In this document: one piece after another, positions 18,065 to 26,980 of the stretch
Layout of the letters: the number at the start of each line of letters is the position of its first letter
How positions within the stretch are numbered: the stretch's first letter is position 1
Assembly: GCF_014841215.1 (NCBI RefSeq)
Contig: NZ_JACYTR010000022.1
Span: 1 to 64,000 of the forward strand
Length of the DNA: 64,000 nucleotides
Source: Pseudomarimonas arenosa
GTDB taxonomy: Bacteria; Pseudomonadota; Gammaproteobacteria; Xanthomonadales; Xanthomonadaceae
Direction of reading: 5' to 3'
Translations under genes and position numbers: made by a program
Notes under the pieces: generated by a model
What the model was told of the DNA's origin: nothing
Seen by the model: only the letters and a program-made list of their open reading frames with translations
Database searches by the model: none

Positions 18065-18750
18065 TCATCGGCCTCCAGCCTGAAGCCGATGCCGTGCACG
18101 GTCTTGAGCATCGCGCGTTGAAACGGCTTGTCGAGCGCCTGACGCAGCAGATAGAGGTGCGAGCGCAGCGGATCGGACATGGGTGCCTCGTCGCCCCACA
18201 AGCGCTGGATAAGCTCACTGCGGGTCAGCGTGCGCGGCCAGGCCTCAGCCAGTTCGAGCAGAATGCGCTGCGGCGTTTGCTGCAGTTCTATTAGCTGCCC
18301 CTGCCGGCGCACCTCGCCGCTGCGCCGATCAATCGACAGCGTGCCGATCTGCAGAACGCAGACCTCCCCCACGCGATGGCGTCGCGAAAGCGCAAGGCAC
18401 CTGGCCAGCAATTCTCTTTCGTCAAACGGCTTGGTCAGGTAGTCATCGGCACCGGCCTCGAAGCCGGACAGCGTGTCATCGACGGTGTCTCGGGCGGTCA
18501 ACATCAACACCGGAATGTGCCGATCCGCGCGCTGCCGCAGCTGCGCGCAGACGCGCAGGCCGTCGATGCCGGGCAGACCGAGATCCAGCACCAGCACATC
18601 GGGCGGCTGCGCAAGCGCAAGCGCCAGGCCACTGCGGCCATCCGCCGCGAAATCGACGCGATGGCCGTAGTGCTCAAACAAGGCCGCGAGGCTGGTGCGC
18701 AAGGCGTGACTGTCCTCGATCACCAGCACCTGGATCCGCTCGGTGCTCAC
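18061..18750 (-). CDS. OmpR/PhoB-type response regulator
   Basis: The 229-residue protein has a receiver domain (VLVIEDS, the phosphorylated Asp in VLVLDLGLPG, and Lys in DDYLTKPFDERELL) followed by a winged-helix DNA-binding domain (LTRSELIQRLWGDEAPMSDP and LYLLRQALDKPF). It acts on DNA after phosphorylation by the adjacent kinase. The start is the GTG at 18750, one base after the upstream gene's TGA, with AGGAGA about 12 bases upstream; no ATG fits, and the frame upstream of it reads out of the preceding gene. It is the middle gene of a three-gene unit. Confidence 0.9.
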   Translation of the reverse strand: MSTERIQVLVIEDSHALRTSLAALFEHYGHRVDFAADGRSGLALALAQPPDVLVLDLGLPGIDGLRVCAQLRQRADRHIPVLMLTARDTVDDTLSGFEAGADDYLTKPFDERELLARCLALSRRHRVGEVCVLQIGTLSIDRRSGEVRRQGQLIELQQTPQRILLELAEAWPRTLTRSELIQRLWGDEAPMSDPLRSHLYLLRQALDKPFQRAMLKTVHGIGFRLEADE

Positions 18751-18751
18751 G

Positions 18752-19867
18752 TCAGCTGTCGATCTCCTGCAACAGCTGCTTAGCCTCCTGCATGTCGGGC
18801 TTGGCGTCCAGCAACTGCTGCACCAGCCGACGAGCAGGCGCAGACTCACCCAGCCGATGGTGAGCCTGGGCAATGGCCAGTTTGAGTTCAGGCATAGGCA
18901 TGTAGGGCACGGCCAGCTGCATCACGGTCAGCGCATCGCGCACCGCCGCATCCGTTTCCGCGGCTTGCAGCTGGTAGTAACCCAGCATGCCGATCAGCTC
19001 GACATGGTAGTCGTTGCGTGCGCCTGCCAGACGCGACGTCACCGCGTCGGATTTCCCTTCCAGCAGCTCACCCACCAGCGCCATGGTGCGCTCGTCGCGA
19101 TAGCGTTCGCGCGCCACCGGCTGGCGACCCAGGGCCTTAACGAGAGCTTCCGCTACATCAGTGGTGGAGTACGGGTTCTGACCGGTGATCAATCGTCCAT
19201 CCACTGCCAGCCAGGGCATCATCAGCGGCGCTTCGGTCCACCTGGCGCCATCTGCACGCAGCGCGTCTTCGAGCAGGAACGGAAACTCCGCCCGCCAGCG
19301 CTTGCCGAACAGCGCTTCCTCTTCATTGGTGAAGCCGGTGACTTGTTTGCCGGCCACCAGCAGGGAACCGTCGGCCAGACGCACGTCCTTCAGCGCCGCG
19401 GGGCCGTGGCACACAGCAGCAATCACCGCACCGCGCTGATAAGCGTCAGCCAGCAGTGACTTCAACGCGGTATCGCGCGGTAAATCAAACATCGCACCCT
19501 TGCCGCCGACGATGTAGATGGCAGCGTAGTCTTCGGCCTTCAGGTCGGCGGTCGAGCGTGTGGCGGCCAGCTGCTTCATGGCAGCGGCATCGGCCAGCAG
19601 ACGCGCGTTGAACGGCTCCTGTGGGTTGTACTTGTCGGCCTCCACCGGGCCGCCTTTGGGGCTGGCGATTTCAACCTCCAGGCCATTGGCGCGAAAGATC
19701 AGGTACGCCTGCGACAGCTCATCGATTTCGAAGCCGGGCCGGGTCTTTCCTTGGTCCTGCCCTTCGCCGCTCACGACGATCAGCACTTTGTCCTCAGCCG
19801 CCTTGGCGATTGGGCTGTGCAGGCTGGCAAGCAACAGCGCGCTCAGCGCCTTGGTGAGTATCCGCAT
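18752..19867 (-). CDS. Exported DJ-1/PfpI-domain protein with C-terminal TPR-like repeats
   Basis: The 371-residue product has a signal peptide (MRILTKALSALLLASLHSPI, then AKAA), which is unusual for the DJ-1 superfamily. The DJ-1 domain has the Hsp31-like layout: the conserved Glu in GFEIDELSQAYLIF, the nucleophile in AAVCHGPAAL, and GKQVTGFTNEEE. After residue about 260 come helical repeats (ELKLAIAQAHHRLGESAPAR, LLDAKPDMQEAKQLL) resembling tetratricopeptide repeats. It heads the operon with a response regulator and a kinase. The start at 19867 has GGAG eight bases upstream. A periplasmic chaperone or deglycase role is possible but not proven. Confidence 0.82.
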   Translation of the reverse strand: MRILTKALSALLLASLHSPIAKAAEDKVLIVVSGEGQDQGKTRPGFEIDELSQAYLIFRANGLEVEIASPKGGPVEADKYNPQEPFNARLLADAAAMKQLAATRSTADLKAEDYAAIYIVGGKGAMFDLPRDTALKSLLADAYQRGAVIAAVCHGPAALKDVRLADGSLLVAGKQVTGFTNEEEALFGKRWRAEFPFLLEDALRADGARWTEAPLMMPWLAVDGRLITGQNPYSTTDVAEALVKALGRQPVARERYRDERTMALVGELLEGKSDAVTSRLAGARNDYHVELIGMLGYYQLQAAETDAAVRDALTVMQLAVPYMPMPELKLAIAQAHHRLGESAPARRLVQQLLDAKPDMQEAKQLLQEIDS

Positions 19868-20056
19868 GATGTCAGCTCCGTTGATTGGGAGCGCCACTGT
19901 GCGCGGACGATGTGAAACGAACTTCAAATCGCCAGCTGACTGAGAACGGACCTCGCGCCTGCTCTATCGAACCAGGGCAGGATCTCGGATCCGTTCGGTG
20001 CGCGCGTCAAGCCCGACGGCCCGGTTCGAAAACACAGGCTCAGGCTGAATCAGCGC

Positions 20057-20914
20057 TCAATTCACGACGGTTTCGAATCCGTCATGAAAGACGGTAGCCG
20101 ACACAATGGCGACGCTCAACGCAGCACTACCGAGATCGCCGTTCACCACCACCGAGTACAGGCCAGTTGTGTCGACGACGGGCGCCGGATCGGTGAGCAC
20201 GATGCTGGTACCCGTGGCGGTGCCCTGATCGATCAATTCCGCATCGTTGAATAGTTGCACAACGTCTGTGTCCAGCACTCCTGTGACATCGAAACTCAGT
20301 GTTGCGGCCGAGGTGATGTCGTCCTCATTGCTGGCCCCGGTATCCGAGCCCGCTTGCAGGTCCGGCGGCGGGCGACAGCGCGCCACATTGCTGCTGGTGG
20401 ACGCCAGCACTTCGATCCAAAGCCTGAATTCGGCGCTCAATGGCGGTAGCTGCTGATCATCGACAATAATGTCGAGCACATCGACGGCAAGGCCTTCGGA
20501 CTGATAGACCAGGGCTGCCAGGGCACTGTTCACCGAGGTCAGCGGCGCCGAAAATCGAATCCGATCGGGCTCTTCGCGAATGATGGTCACGCCAGGAAGA
20601 CCGGACAATCCCGGAATCAGCACACTGGGCGCGCCCAAGCCGCCGGGCTCAAGCTCCACACGTACCCGCAGGTCGGCCACCCCGACGTCGGCATCCGAAA
20701 CGCTCAAATCGTCGAACGATAGCGACTGCCCATCCTGCAGTTGCACGCACAGAGTATCGGCGCGTTGCAGCTCGCTCACACCGGTGATGGAAACCCTTGG
20801 CGCGCTGTTCAGCGTCGCCTGCGCGTGCACGGGTTCACACAACAGCGACGCTGTCATCATCAAGCCAAGCACAGCGCCAGCCCTTGCCAAGTGGATTGCA
20901 ACCCAGGTCGACAT
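20057..20914 (-). CDS. Secreted cadherin-like protein with a C-terminal GFE motif
   Basis: The 285-residue product has a signal peptide (MSTWVAIHLARAGAVLGLMM and following, ending near VHAQA). A cadherin-like region follows (SFDDLSVSDADVGVADLRVR, then VTIIREEPDRIRF), and then an Ig-like region. The C-terminus is SATVFHDGFETVVN, sharing the F-x-x-G-F-E motif with two other secreted proteins here. The start at 20914 is preceded by AGGAG at a five-base gap. A truncated second copy of its 3' end lies at 16478-16613. It is possibly co-transcribed with the metallopeptidase upstream of it (stop at 21078). Function unknown. Confidence 0.65.
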   Translation of the reverse strand: MSTWVAIHLARAGAVLGLMMTASLLCEPVHAQATLNSAPRVSITGVSELQRADTLCVQLQDGQSLSFDDLSVSDADVGVADLRVRVELEPGGLGAPSVLIPGLSGLPGVTIIREEPDRIRFSAPLTSVNSALAALVYQSEGLAVDVLDIIVDDQQLPPLSAEFRLWIEVLASTSSNVARCRPPPDLQAGSDTGASNEDDITSAATLSFDVTGVLDTDVVQLFNDAELIDQGTATGTSIVLTDPAPVVDTTGLYSVVVNGDLGSAALSVAIVSATVFHDGFETVVN

Positions 20915-21077
20915 CTCCGCTCCTCGTGGCCAAGGCACTGTCCTGGAGCCATTGTCCCACCGCCGGGCCGCCACTCTTTGACGCAAATCAAACGATGCGA
21001 AATCCATCGCGTTCGACCGGCCGCATTATCGGATGTGCAGACGAATCAACGTCCAGCCCTGCTCCAGCATCGCCCGT

Positions 21078-24000
21078 TCATTGATTGAGCCGGCGAACCT
21101 GCACGCCTTCCCGCCGCCAGGATGAAGCACCGCGCGTGGTCGACATGCTGACTGAGCCTTCGGTTTCACTGTGCAGCAGGGTCGTCATCTGACCAATCGA
21201 CTCATGCTGGGTGCTGGCCTCGCCGCTACACAGTGGACAAAGGTGAGTGCCGGTCATGTGCAGCAAGGGAATCGTCTGCGATTGTCGATCACCGGTGCCG
21301 ATGGCCCAGGTGGCTTCGCCGAGGTGGTCATAGAAGTAGGCAACAACAGCCTGGGTCGAACCTTGTTCCTCGAAGGTGAAACCCCAGCCCGGATCGCTTG
21401 GGTCGTACCAGACGCCGGTGTGATCAGGCGTGGGCGATGCATCGCCGAACCTGAACTTCTCAATCCGCGCACTGCCGTGCTCGCCATCGATCTCCCACGC
21501 CAACACGCCATTCTCCCGGTCGTGATACAGGAAGCTAAGCGTGCCTATCACTTCGCTCTGAACCGTTGGCTGGTTGCGAAAGCGCAGTAGATCGGCCTGC
21601 CATTGGCCTCCGACCCAAGGCGCCGAAGCTAAGTACCAGGTAGGTGTTCCATCGCTGCGATAGGTGTACCAGAGTATCGACAGACTGCCGTCGACCAGCT
21701 CAAGATCGAACCCGTGTCCGGACCGATCCGGATCCCACCATAGCCCATGTCGCGGCTTGGCATGGCCGATCAATTTGGCAATATGCTCCGCCAACAGCGC
21801 GCGATTCCACACGCCATAGACGCCATGCTCGCCTTTCATCAAGGTGTTGTATTGCGAGCGATAGTAGTGATCAGCCGAATAGTTTCCGCCTTCAAAGATA
21901 CCTACCCCGATGTCGTGAGCGGCACCCAGCCTGCGATTGGGCGTGGCAATGAAGGCAGACCAGGGCGCCGCATCCGGATCAGGAATGCGTATCAGGTTCG
22001 CCGCCACGTGGGGGCCAGGGTCTGGCGTTTCTTGTCCGAACTCGATGTACTCATCGGCAAGTTGCGCCACCGCATGCCCCATTTCATGAGCAAATACACT
22101 GCCATTGAGACGGTGAAGCGAAGCGTCGGCGGCCAGATTCATGTGGTTGCCTGAGACATTCTCCCTGGCGTAAGCAATCGGCTGATTCGATAGAGCAACC
22201 ACGACATCGCTAAGTTCGCTGTACTTCTGCGCCAAGGACTCCACGATGAAGTAGTCGGAACTGAACATCCCCGTTACCGCGACGTGCTGCATGCGCAAGG
22301 GAGTGTCACGTTCTATGCTGCCGTTCGCGACATACAGCGAGTAGCCCGCCTGCGCCGAGGGCAGCCAAAGGGCGTAGACGTTGAGCTTGTCTCGATGCTC
22401 CTGCCAATAGTCTGAAGCCAGAAGCGACTTGGTGAGTTGCCGCACATGCAACTCAAACAGTGCAGGGTCGTTCTGACTCAGCAGACCATCGCCATTGAGG
22501 TCGGTGAAGGGCTCGCTCAAGTCCGACGGTCGCATGCCGACATGCACCGGCTGGTTGAACTCGCCGACAGGGTTGTACGACTCATCAGCGTCGAGCACAC
22601 CGTCGTGATCGAAGTCGAAGTGCACAATGCCGTCCCAGATACCATTGCCATTCAGATCCTGGAATGTCTCCGTCACATGGCTATAGCCGTCGCCGATGAT
22701 CAGGATATTCAGCCGTCCCAATGCTTCGCCATCGCCGTACAGCAGCTGGGGCACGGGTTGTGCACTGAGGGGATGAAACTCCACGCTATCCAGCAGCAGA
22801 TCATCTGCCACGGCCAAGCCGTCGCTGCCCAAGGCTCGCACCTGACCCACAACGCCCCCCCCCACCGGTGAAGAGACCTTCAGCAGGCCACCAGGCATGC
22901 TTGGCAGCTCGATGCGCCCCTGGCTGTCGGTCAGATTCGTTACGCGATGGCGACCGCTGGCATCCAACACACCGACAGCGGTGGCCGGCAGTGGCTCTCC
23001 CGCACGGTCGCGCACCTGCAGGTGCGCATAGCTGGCTCGCGTTCGCGCCAAAGTAGTGTTTGCGTTGGCGCGCAGATCCAGTCGGTCCAGCGAGTCTGCA
23101 TCGAATCCTGCTTGTTGAATCGATGCACGATACACGCCCGGCGCCACACTCAGTCGATAGCGTTGATCGCTGTCCGGCCAGGCATAGACATTGCGGCGAT
23201 GGCCGCCCTGCTCAACCAACTCGACGCGCAGCATCACTTCGGGCAGATAACGATCGCAGTTTCCACATCGGCTGTAGTCGATGTCGATGGTCCATACAGA
23301 TCGTTCAAGCGGGGCAATCAATGTCAGCTCGGTTGCGCTCTCGAGCTGAAGATGATGCACATACTCGCTGTCAGCCACCGGCGCCGACACAGCATTGTCG
23401 CGATCGGCGGTCAGGCTGATCGCCCCTTTGGGCAGGAACAGCTCAAATCGCCCCTGACTGTCGGACTCGGCGCTGGAGTGCAGCGAATCATCTTGATAAG
23501 CCCGGACCTGGCCCATCACTGGCGCACCGCTCTCATCCTGCAGAGTACCGGTGACACTCACGCCCCGCTCCAGCAGCACATCAAGCGCTGCGGTGGTCGA
23601 GGCAATCGCCTTGGCAGTGGGCAGGAAGCTCGGATCGTTCGACCAGAAGCCCAGCACGGCCGGCGTATCTATCCACTGGCTGGGCATACGCGCATGCAAG
23701 CCTCCCTGAGAGTCCACCAAGCAATACGCATCTGCCCCGGACAGCAGAGGATCACGCTGCCCCAGCCAGGCGCACTGCGCAGGTATCGGTTGCCCCTCCA
23801 GGTCGTGCACGTAGCCGCTCAGTGTCACCTTGGGCGCCACCAGCACATCGATCAGATCGCCTTCGGCAACCTGCATCGGCCCGACGGATCCGTAGAACTG
23901 ATCGTTACCCCCGCTGACATGAACGCGATTGCCCGGCGGCGCGGCCAGTTGATGAAGTCCCTGCCCATCCGACGAGATGAGCAAGCCATTGCGCACCGTC

Positions 24001-25199
24001 GACCGTACACCGAGCTGCCCGTCAAGCAAGAGCTGACCCTCCAGGGTCAGCATGCGCGCATTGAACACGATGCCGCGCGGCACTTCGAAGTCCATCTCGG
24101 TATCGTGTTCAAGCCGCAGATCAGGCCATCGGCGAGCAAAGTACGGCGCTGGAGGCCCGTAAACGTCTATATCCAGTCTCCTGCCCTGACGCACGAAACT
24201 GCTGAATCGCCCTTCTGAGTTGGTGCGCAGGGAACGACTTGCGGCTGCGCCTTGCAAGGACAGGTTGGTATCCGCCAAGGACTCACCCTCGCGACCCAAG
24301 ACTCTGCCCGCAAGGCGCACGGCGGGAAAAACTTCGAGAGTGATCGTGGTATTCGCAGTCAGCTGTACTGACTTGCTCTCTTCGCTGAGTCGGCTGGACT
24401 CTGAGTTGCGAAAGCCAACCAGCAGAAGACCCGTATCCAGGGTGAGCTGAATATCTGCGCCAATGCTCGAAAGGTCAGTCGATTGGCGTACCACAACACC
24501 ATTGCTTCCGCGCGCGTACAGGTCGAGAAAACCCTCGCGCACCACAGCACCGCTCTCGCCATGGCGCACACCGATAGTCACATTCACCGGAGACGCGGCC
24601 GTATTGTTCTTAACACCGTCCCGCGCCGCAGCCTTCCCCGCCTCGGCCTTCTTGGCCAGCTCGGCAAGATGAGCGGGAGAGATCTGCACCTCCGTTTTCG
24701 GCGCCGCGTTCAAGGGCGAAGCAGGCGCGCAGCATTTGCTGTGATCGCGAAGGCTGAGCCGCTCATGAAATCGCTTGAGCTCGAGGGCCGATTGCTGCGC
24801 CCGGGCCAACACGCCAAGATCAAGCGTTCGACTGAACACGACGCTGCGCTGGTGATCGAGCACTTCCAGCCGCGCTCCGATCGGCAGCGCCGGCAGGCGC
24901 AGCGCGATTCGCGGCGGTGCGTGGTGAAAACTGCTGCTGATCGGATCATCGATGGCCTGCTGCCACAGCAGTTCGCCCTCGGCAGCCACCGCACGCGCCT
25001 GCCAGCTGCCACGGGCGGCGACCTTCGGCCTGGGCGATGTTTCCAGCGTGGCGACGTTCTCGATCGTCCAGCCCTCGCCGTCGACCGCCAGCACCATCAA
25101 CCAGCCGGCAGGCGCGGAACCCTCGCTCGCCGCCAGCGCGATCAGGCTGACGCAGGACATCAGCAGGAACACCATCAGTTGTATCGAACGCTTTAGCAC
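21078..25199 (-). CDS. Large secreted M64-type metallopeptidase with carboxypeptidase-regulatory repeats
   Basis: The 1373-residue exported protein has, in order, a signal peptide (MLKRSIQLMVFLLMSCVSLI), a coiled/helical region, about 550 residues of carboxypeptidase-regulatory-like beta repeats (for example VLGREGESLADTNLSLQG and LQDESGAPVMGQVRAY), and then an M64 domain starting at LNILIIGDGYSHVTETF. The zinc site is HEMGHAVAQLADEY near residue 1036. Three Asp/Asn-rich loops before it (DLNGNGIWDG, DFDHDGVLDADE, DLNGDGLLSQND) look like calcium-binding dockerin/EF-hand loops. The end carries two copies of a Trp/Tyr-rich domain (GLWWDPDRSGHGFDLEL and GVWYDPSDPGWGFTFEE). The start is the GTG at 25199, with GAGG six bases upstream. 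The substrate is unknown; M64 founders cut IgA. Confidence 0.85.
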   Translation of the reverse strand: MLKRSIQLMVFLLMSCVSLIALAASEGSAPAGWLMVLAVDGEGWTIENVATLETSPRPKVAARGSWQARAVAAEGELLWQQAIDDPISSSFHHAPPRIALRLPALPIGARLEVLDHQRSVVFSRTLDLGVLARAQQSALELKRFHERLSLRDHSKCCAPASPLNAAPKTEVQISPAHLAELAKKAEAGKAAARDGVKNNTAASPVNVTIGVRHGESGAVVREGFLDLYARGSNGVVVRQSTDLSSIGADIQLTLDTGLLLVGFRNSESSRLSEESKSVQLTANTTITLEVFPAVRLAGRVLGREGESLADTNLSLQGAAASRSLRTNSEGRFSSFVRQGRRLDIDVYGPPAPYFARRWPDLRLEHDTEMDFEVPRGIVFNARMLTLEGQLLLDGQLGVRSTVRNGLLISSDGQGLHQLAAPPGNRVHVSGGNDQFYGSVGPMQVAEGDLIDVLVAPKVTLSGYVHDLEGQPIPAQCAWLGQRDPLLSGADAYCLVDSQGGLHARMPSQWIDTPAVLGFWSNDPSFLPTAKAIASTTAALDVLLERGVSVTGTLQDESGAPVMGQVRAYQDDSLHSSAESDSQGRFELFLPKGAISLTADRDNAVSAPVADSEYVHHLQLESATELTLIAPLERSVWTIDIDYSRCGNCDRYLPEVMLRVELVEQGGHRRNVYAWPDSDQRYRLSVAPGVYRASIQQAGFDADSLDRLDLRANANTTLARTRASYAHLQVRDRAGEPLPATAVGVLDASGRHRVTNLTDSQGRIELPSMPGGLLKVSSPVGGGVVGQVRALGSDGLAVADDLLLDSVEFHPLSAQPVPQLLYGDGEALGRLNILIIGDGYSHVTETFQDLNGNGIWDGIVHFDFDHDGVLDADESYNPVGEFNQPVHVGMRPSDLSEPFTDLNGDGLLSQNDPALFELHVRQLTKSLLASDYWQEHRDKLNVYALWLPSAQAGYSLYVANGSIERDTPLRMQHVAVTGMFSSDYFIVESLAQKYSELSDVVVALSNQPIAYARENVSGNHMNLAADASLHRLNGSVFAHEMGHAVAQLADEYIEFGQETPDPGPHVAANLIRIPDPDAAPWSAFIATPNRRLGAAHDIGVGIFEGGNYSADHYYRSQYNTLMKGEHGVYGVWNRALLAEHIAKLIGHAKPRHGLWWDPDRSGHGFDLELVDGSLSILWYTYRSDGTPTWYLASAPWVGGQWQADLLRFRNQPTVQSEVIGTLSFLYHDRENGVLAWEIDGEHGSARIEKFRFGDASPTPDHTGVWYDPSDPGWGFTFEEQGSTQAVVAYFYDHLGEATWAIGTGDRQSQTIPLLHMTGTHLCPLCSGEASTQHESIGQMTTLLHSETEGSVSMSTTRGASSWRREGVQVRRLNQ

Positions 25200-25514
25200 G
25201 CTTGACCTCTATATCTTCTGATCCTGGCCGGCCATCGCAGCATCAAGATCACTGCAAGGCCCGCATCAAAGTGGCTGTAGTGAAGAGCCCACGCGGAAGT
25301 GTGACACGGCCGCTGGCGGACGCTATACCAATTCTGCACTCCTTGCACCTGGGACTCGGCTCGATCCAAACTGCACAAGTCCTCATGGGTGGGCACTCTC
25401 AAGGCGAGCCGACAGCGCCAGTTGTTCGCGCGCCCGCAGACAGCAGGCTGGGGCTAATCGAGCCACCTTGCCGTCCAACCCTTTCTGCAACTCAGGCGGG
25501 AGACCCTACCCACG
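25200..25514. other. Divergent intergenic region
   Basis: It separates the peptidase gene (minus) from the DUF2200 gene (plus), so promoters for both should lie here. A TATACC near 25325 could be a -10 element for the plus-strand gene, but no convincing -35 is seen. No other structure was found. Confidence 0.4.
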
Positions 25515-25868
25515 ATGAGCAAGCACCGAATCTACACTACCAGTTTCGCCAGCGTGTATCCGCTGTACGTGGCCAAAGTGGAGAAAAAGGGGCGCAGCAA
25601 GCATGAGGTTGACGAAGTCATCCGTTGGCTGACCGGCTACAGTCAAGCCGAACTTGAGGCGCACATCGGTAACAAGACCGATTTCGAAACGTTCTTCGCC
25701 CAGGCCACGGCACTCAACCCCGCGCGCAGCCTGATCAAGGGCGTGGTCTGCGGCGTGCGCGTGGAGGAGGTCGAGGAGCCGACCATGCGCGAGATTCGCT
25801 ATCTCGACAAGCTGATCGACGAGCTGGCCAAGGGCAAGACCATGGACAAGGTTCTGCGTAGTCTTTGA
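25515..25868 (+). CDS. DUF2200 family protein
   Basis: The 117-residue protein matches the whole DUF2200 family pattern: [20 protein letters not shown] at the start, [47 protein letters not shown] and [15 protein letters not shown] at the end. Length and start agree with the family. It is cytoplasmic with no signal peptide. The biochemical role of the family is unknown. It stands alone between a divergent peptidase gene and a repeat array. Confidence 0.93.
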   Translation: MSKHRIYTTSFASVYPLYVAKVEKKGRSKHEVDEVIRWLTGYSQAELEAHIGNKTDFETFFAQATALNPARSLIKGVVCGVRVEEVEEPTMREIRYLDKLIDELAKGKTMDKVLRSL

Positions 25869-25970
25869 TCCGCCCAACATCGGGGAGTTCCGGGGCGCCC
25901 GCCGGCGCCCGACACTCGCTGCGCATCGGCCACTTCACTACCCCTTTCCATGAACCGATGTCGTAACTCA

Positions 25971-26925
25971 TTGATTGGATGAACTCAGGCCTGGCTCCTC
26001 CCCCCTGGCGGGGGGCTGGGGGATAGGGGGCGAACGGAGTTAGCACCCCCCTCACCCCCAACCCCTCTCCCTCCAGGGGAGAGGGGCTTTAAGTCGCGCC
26101 GGATCAAGGTCCGTCTGCGGTTTTTTTGGAGTAAAAAAACGCCGGGCTCCCCATCAGCCAATGCCGCCACCATTGATTCGCTGAAGTCGGGCTTTGCCCC
26201 CCTCCCCCCTGGCGGGGGAGGGGCTGGGGGAGAGGGGGCGAACGGAGTTGGCATCCCCCCTCACCCCCAGCCCCTCTCCCTCCAGGGGAGAGGGGCTTTA
26301 AGTCGCTCCGGTTCAAGGTCCGTCTGCGGTTTTCCGGAGTAAAACGCCGGGCTCCCCATCAGTCGATGCCGCCACCTTTGATTCGCTGAAGTCAGGCTTT
26401 GCCCCCCTCCCCCCTGGCGGGGGGGCTGGGGGATAGGGGGCGAACGGAGTTGGCATCCCCCCTCACCCCCAGCCCCTCTCCCTCCAAGGGAGAGGGGCTT
26501 TAAGTCGCACCGGTTCAAGGTCCGTCTGCGGATTTTCGGAGAATAGCGCCGGGCTCCCCAACGGCAATGCCGCCACCTTTGATTCGCTGAAGTCGCGCTT
26601 TGCCCCCCTCCCCCCTGGCGGGGGAGGGGCTGGGGGAGAGGGGGCGATCGGAGTTAGCATCCACCCTCACCCCCAGCCCCTCTCCCTCCAGGGGAGAGGG
26701 GCTTTAAATCGCTCCGGTTCAAGGTCCCTGCGGTTTCGCAGAGCAAGACTCGGGCTACCCAGGAACCTCGCTACGCGAGCCCCTTGGGCGGGAAGACCCC
26801 CCAACCCTCCCGGAACATTGGGGAGAGAGCTCCGGAGCGCCAGCCGGTGCGGCGAAAATCGCCACACGTCGGCCTCTCCCGCCACGGGAAAGGGGTTTCA
26901 AATCGCTTCGAATCAAGGCTCAGGC
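25971..26925 (+). repeat. Tandem array of about four 203-bp hairpin units
   Basis: Units start with TTGATTSGMTGAA-type sequence at 25971, 26173, 26378 and 26579, with periods of 202, 205 and 201. Each unit holds two strong stems: CCCCTCC / GGGGGAGGGG around CTGGC, and CCCCTCTCC / GGAGAGGGG around TCCAG. Then come CTTTAAGTCGC, TCAAGGTCCGTCTGCGG, GCCGGGCTCCCC and ATGCCGCCACC. From about 26766 to 26925 a degraded fifth unit follows. A single related unit is at 37208-37400. Arg/Gly/Pro-rich open frames through the array are by-products. No gene is seen from 25869 to 26980. Confidence 0.85.
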
Positions 26926-26980
26926 GCATGCAGCTGTTCAAACATGAATTCGACTGTTGCCGAAACTCGATGTTTGGATC

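Noticed and set aside
22947-24218. A 423-codon open frame opposite the M64 peptidase gene
   Set aside because: It is antisense within a continuous, domain-rich reading frame and shows no family resemblance.
25971-26885. Series of 65-90-codon minus-strand frames with repeated Pro/Gly/Arg motifs
   Set aside because: They are translations of the tandem hairpin units, repeating with the DNA period, and lack ribosome binding sites.
25971-26925. CRISPR array
   Set aside because: The repeats are about 203 bp with no unique spacers, and no cas genes are near. The 33-bp units at 46962 are directly joined without spacers.
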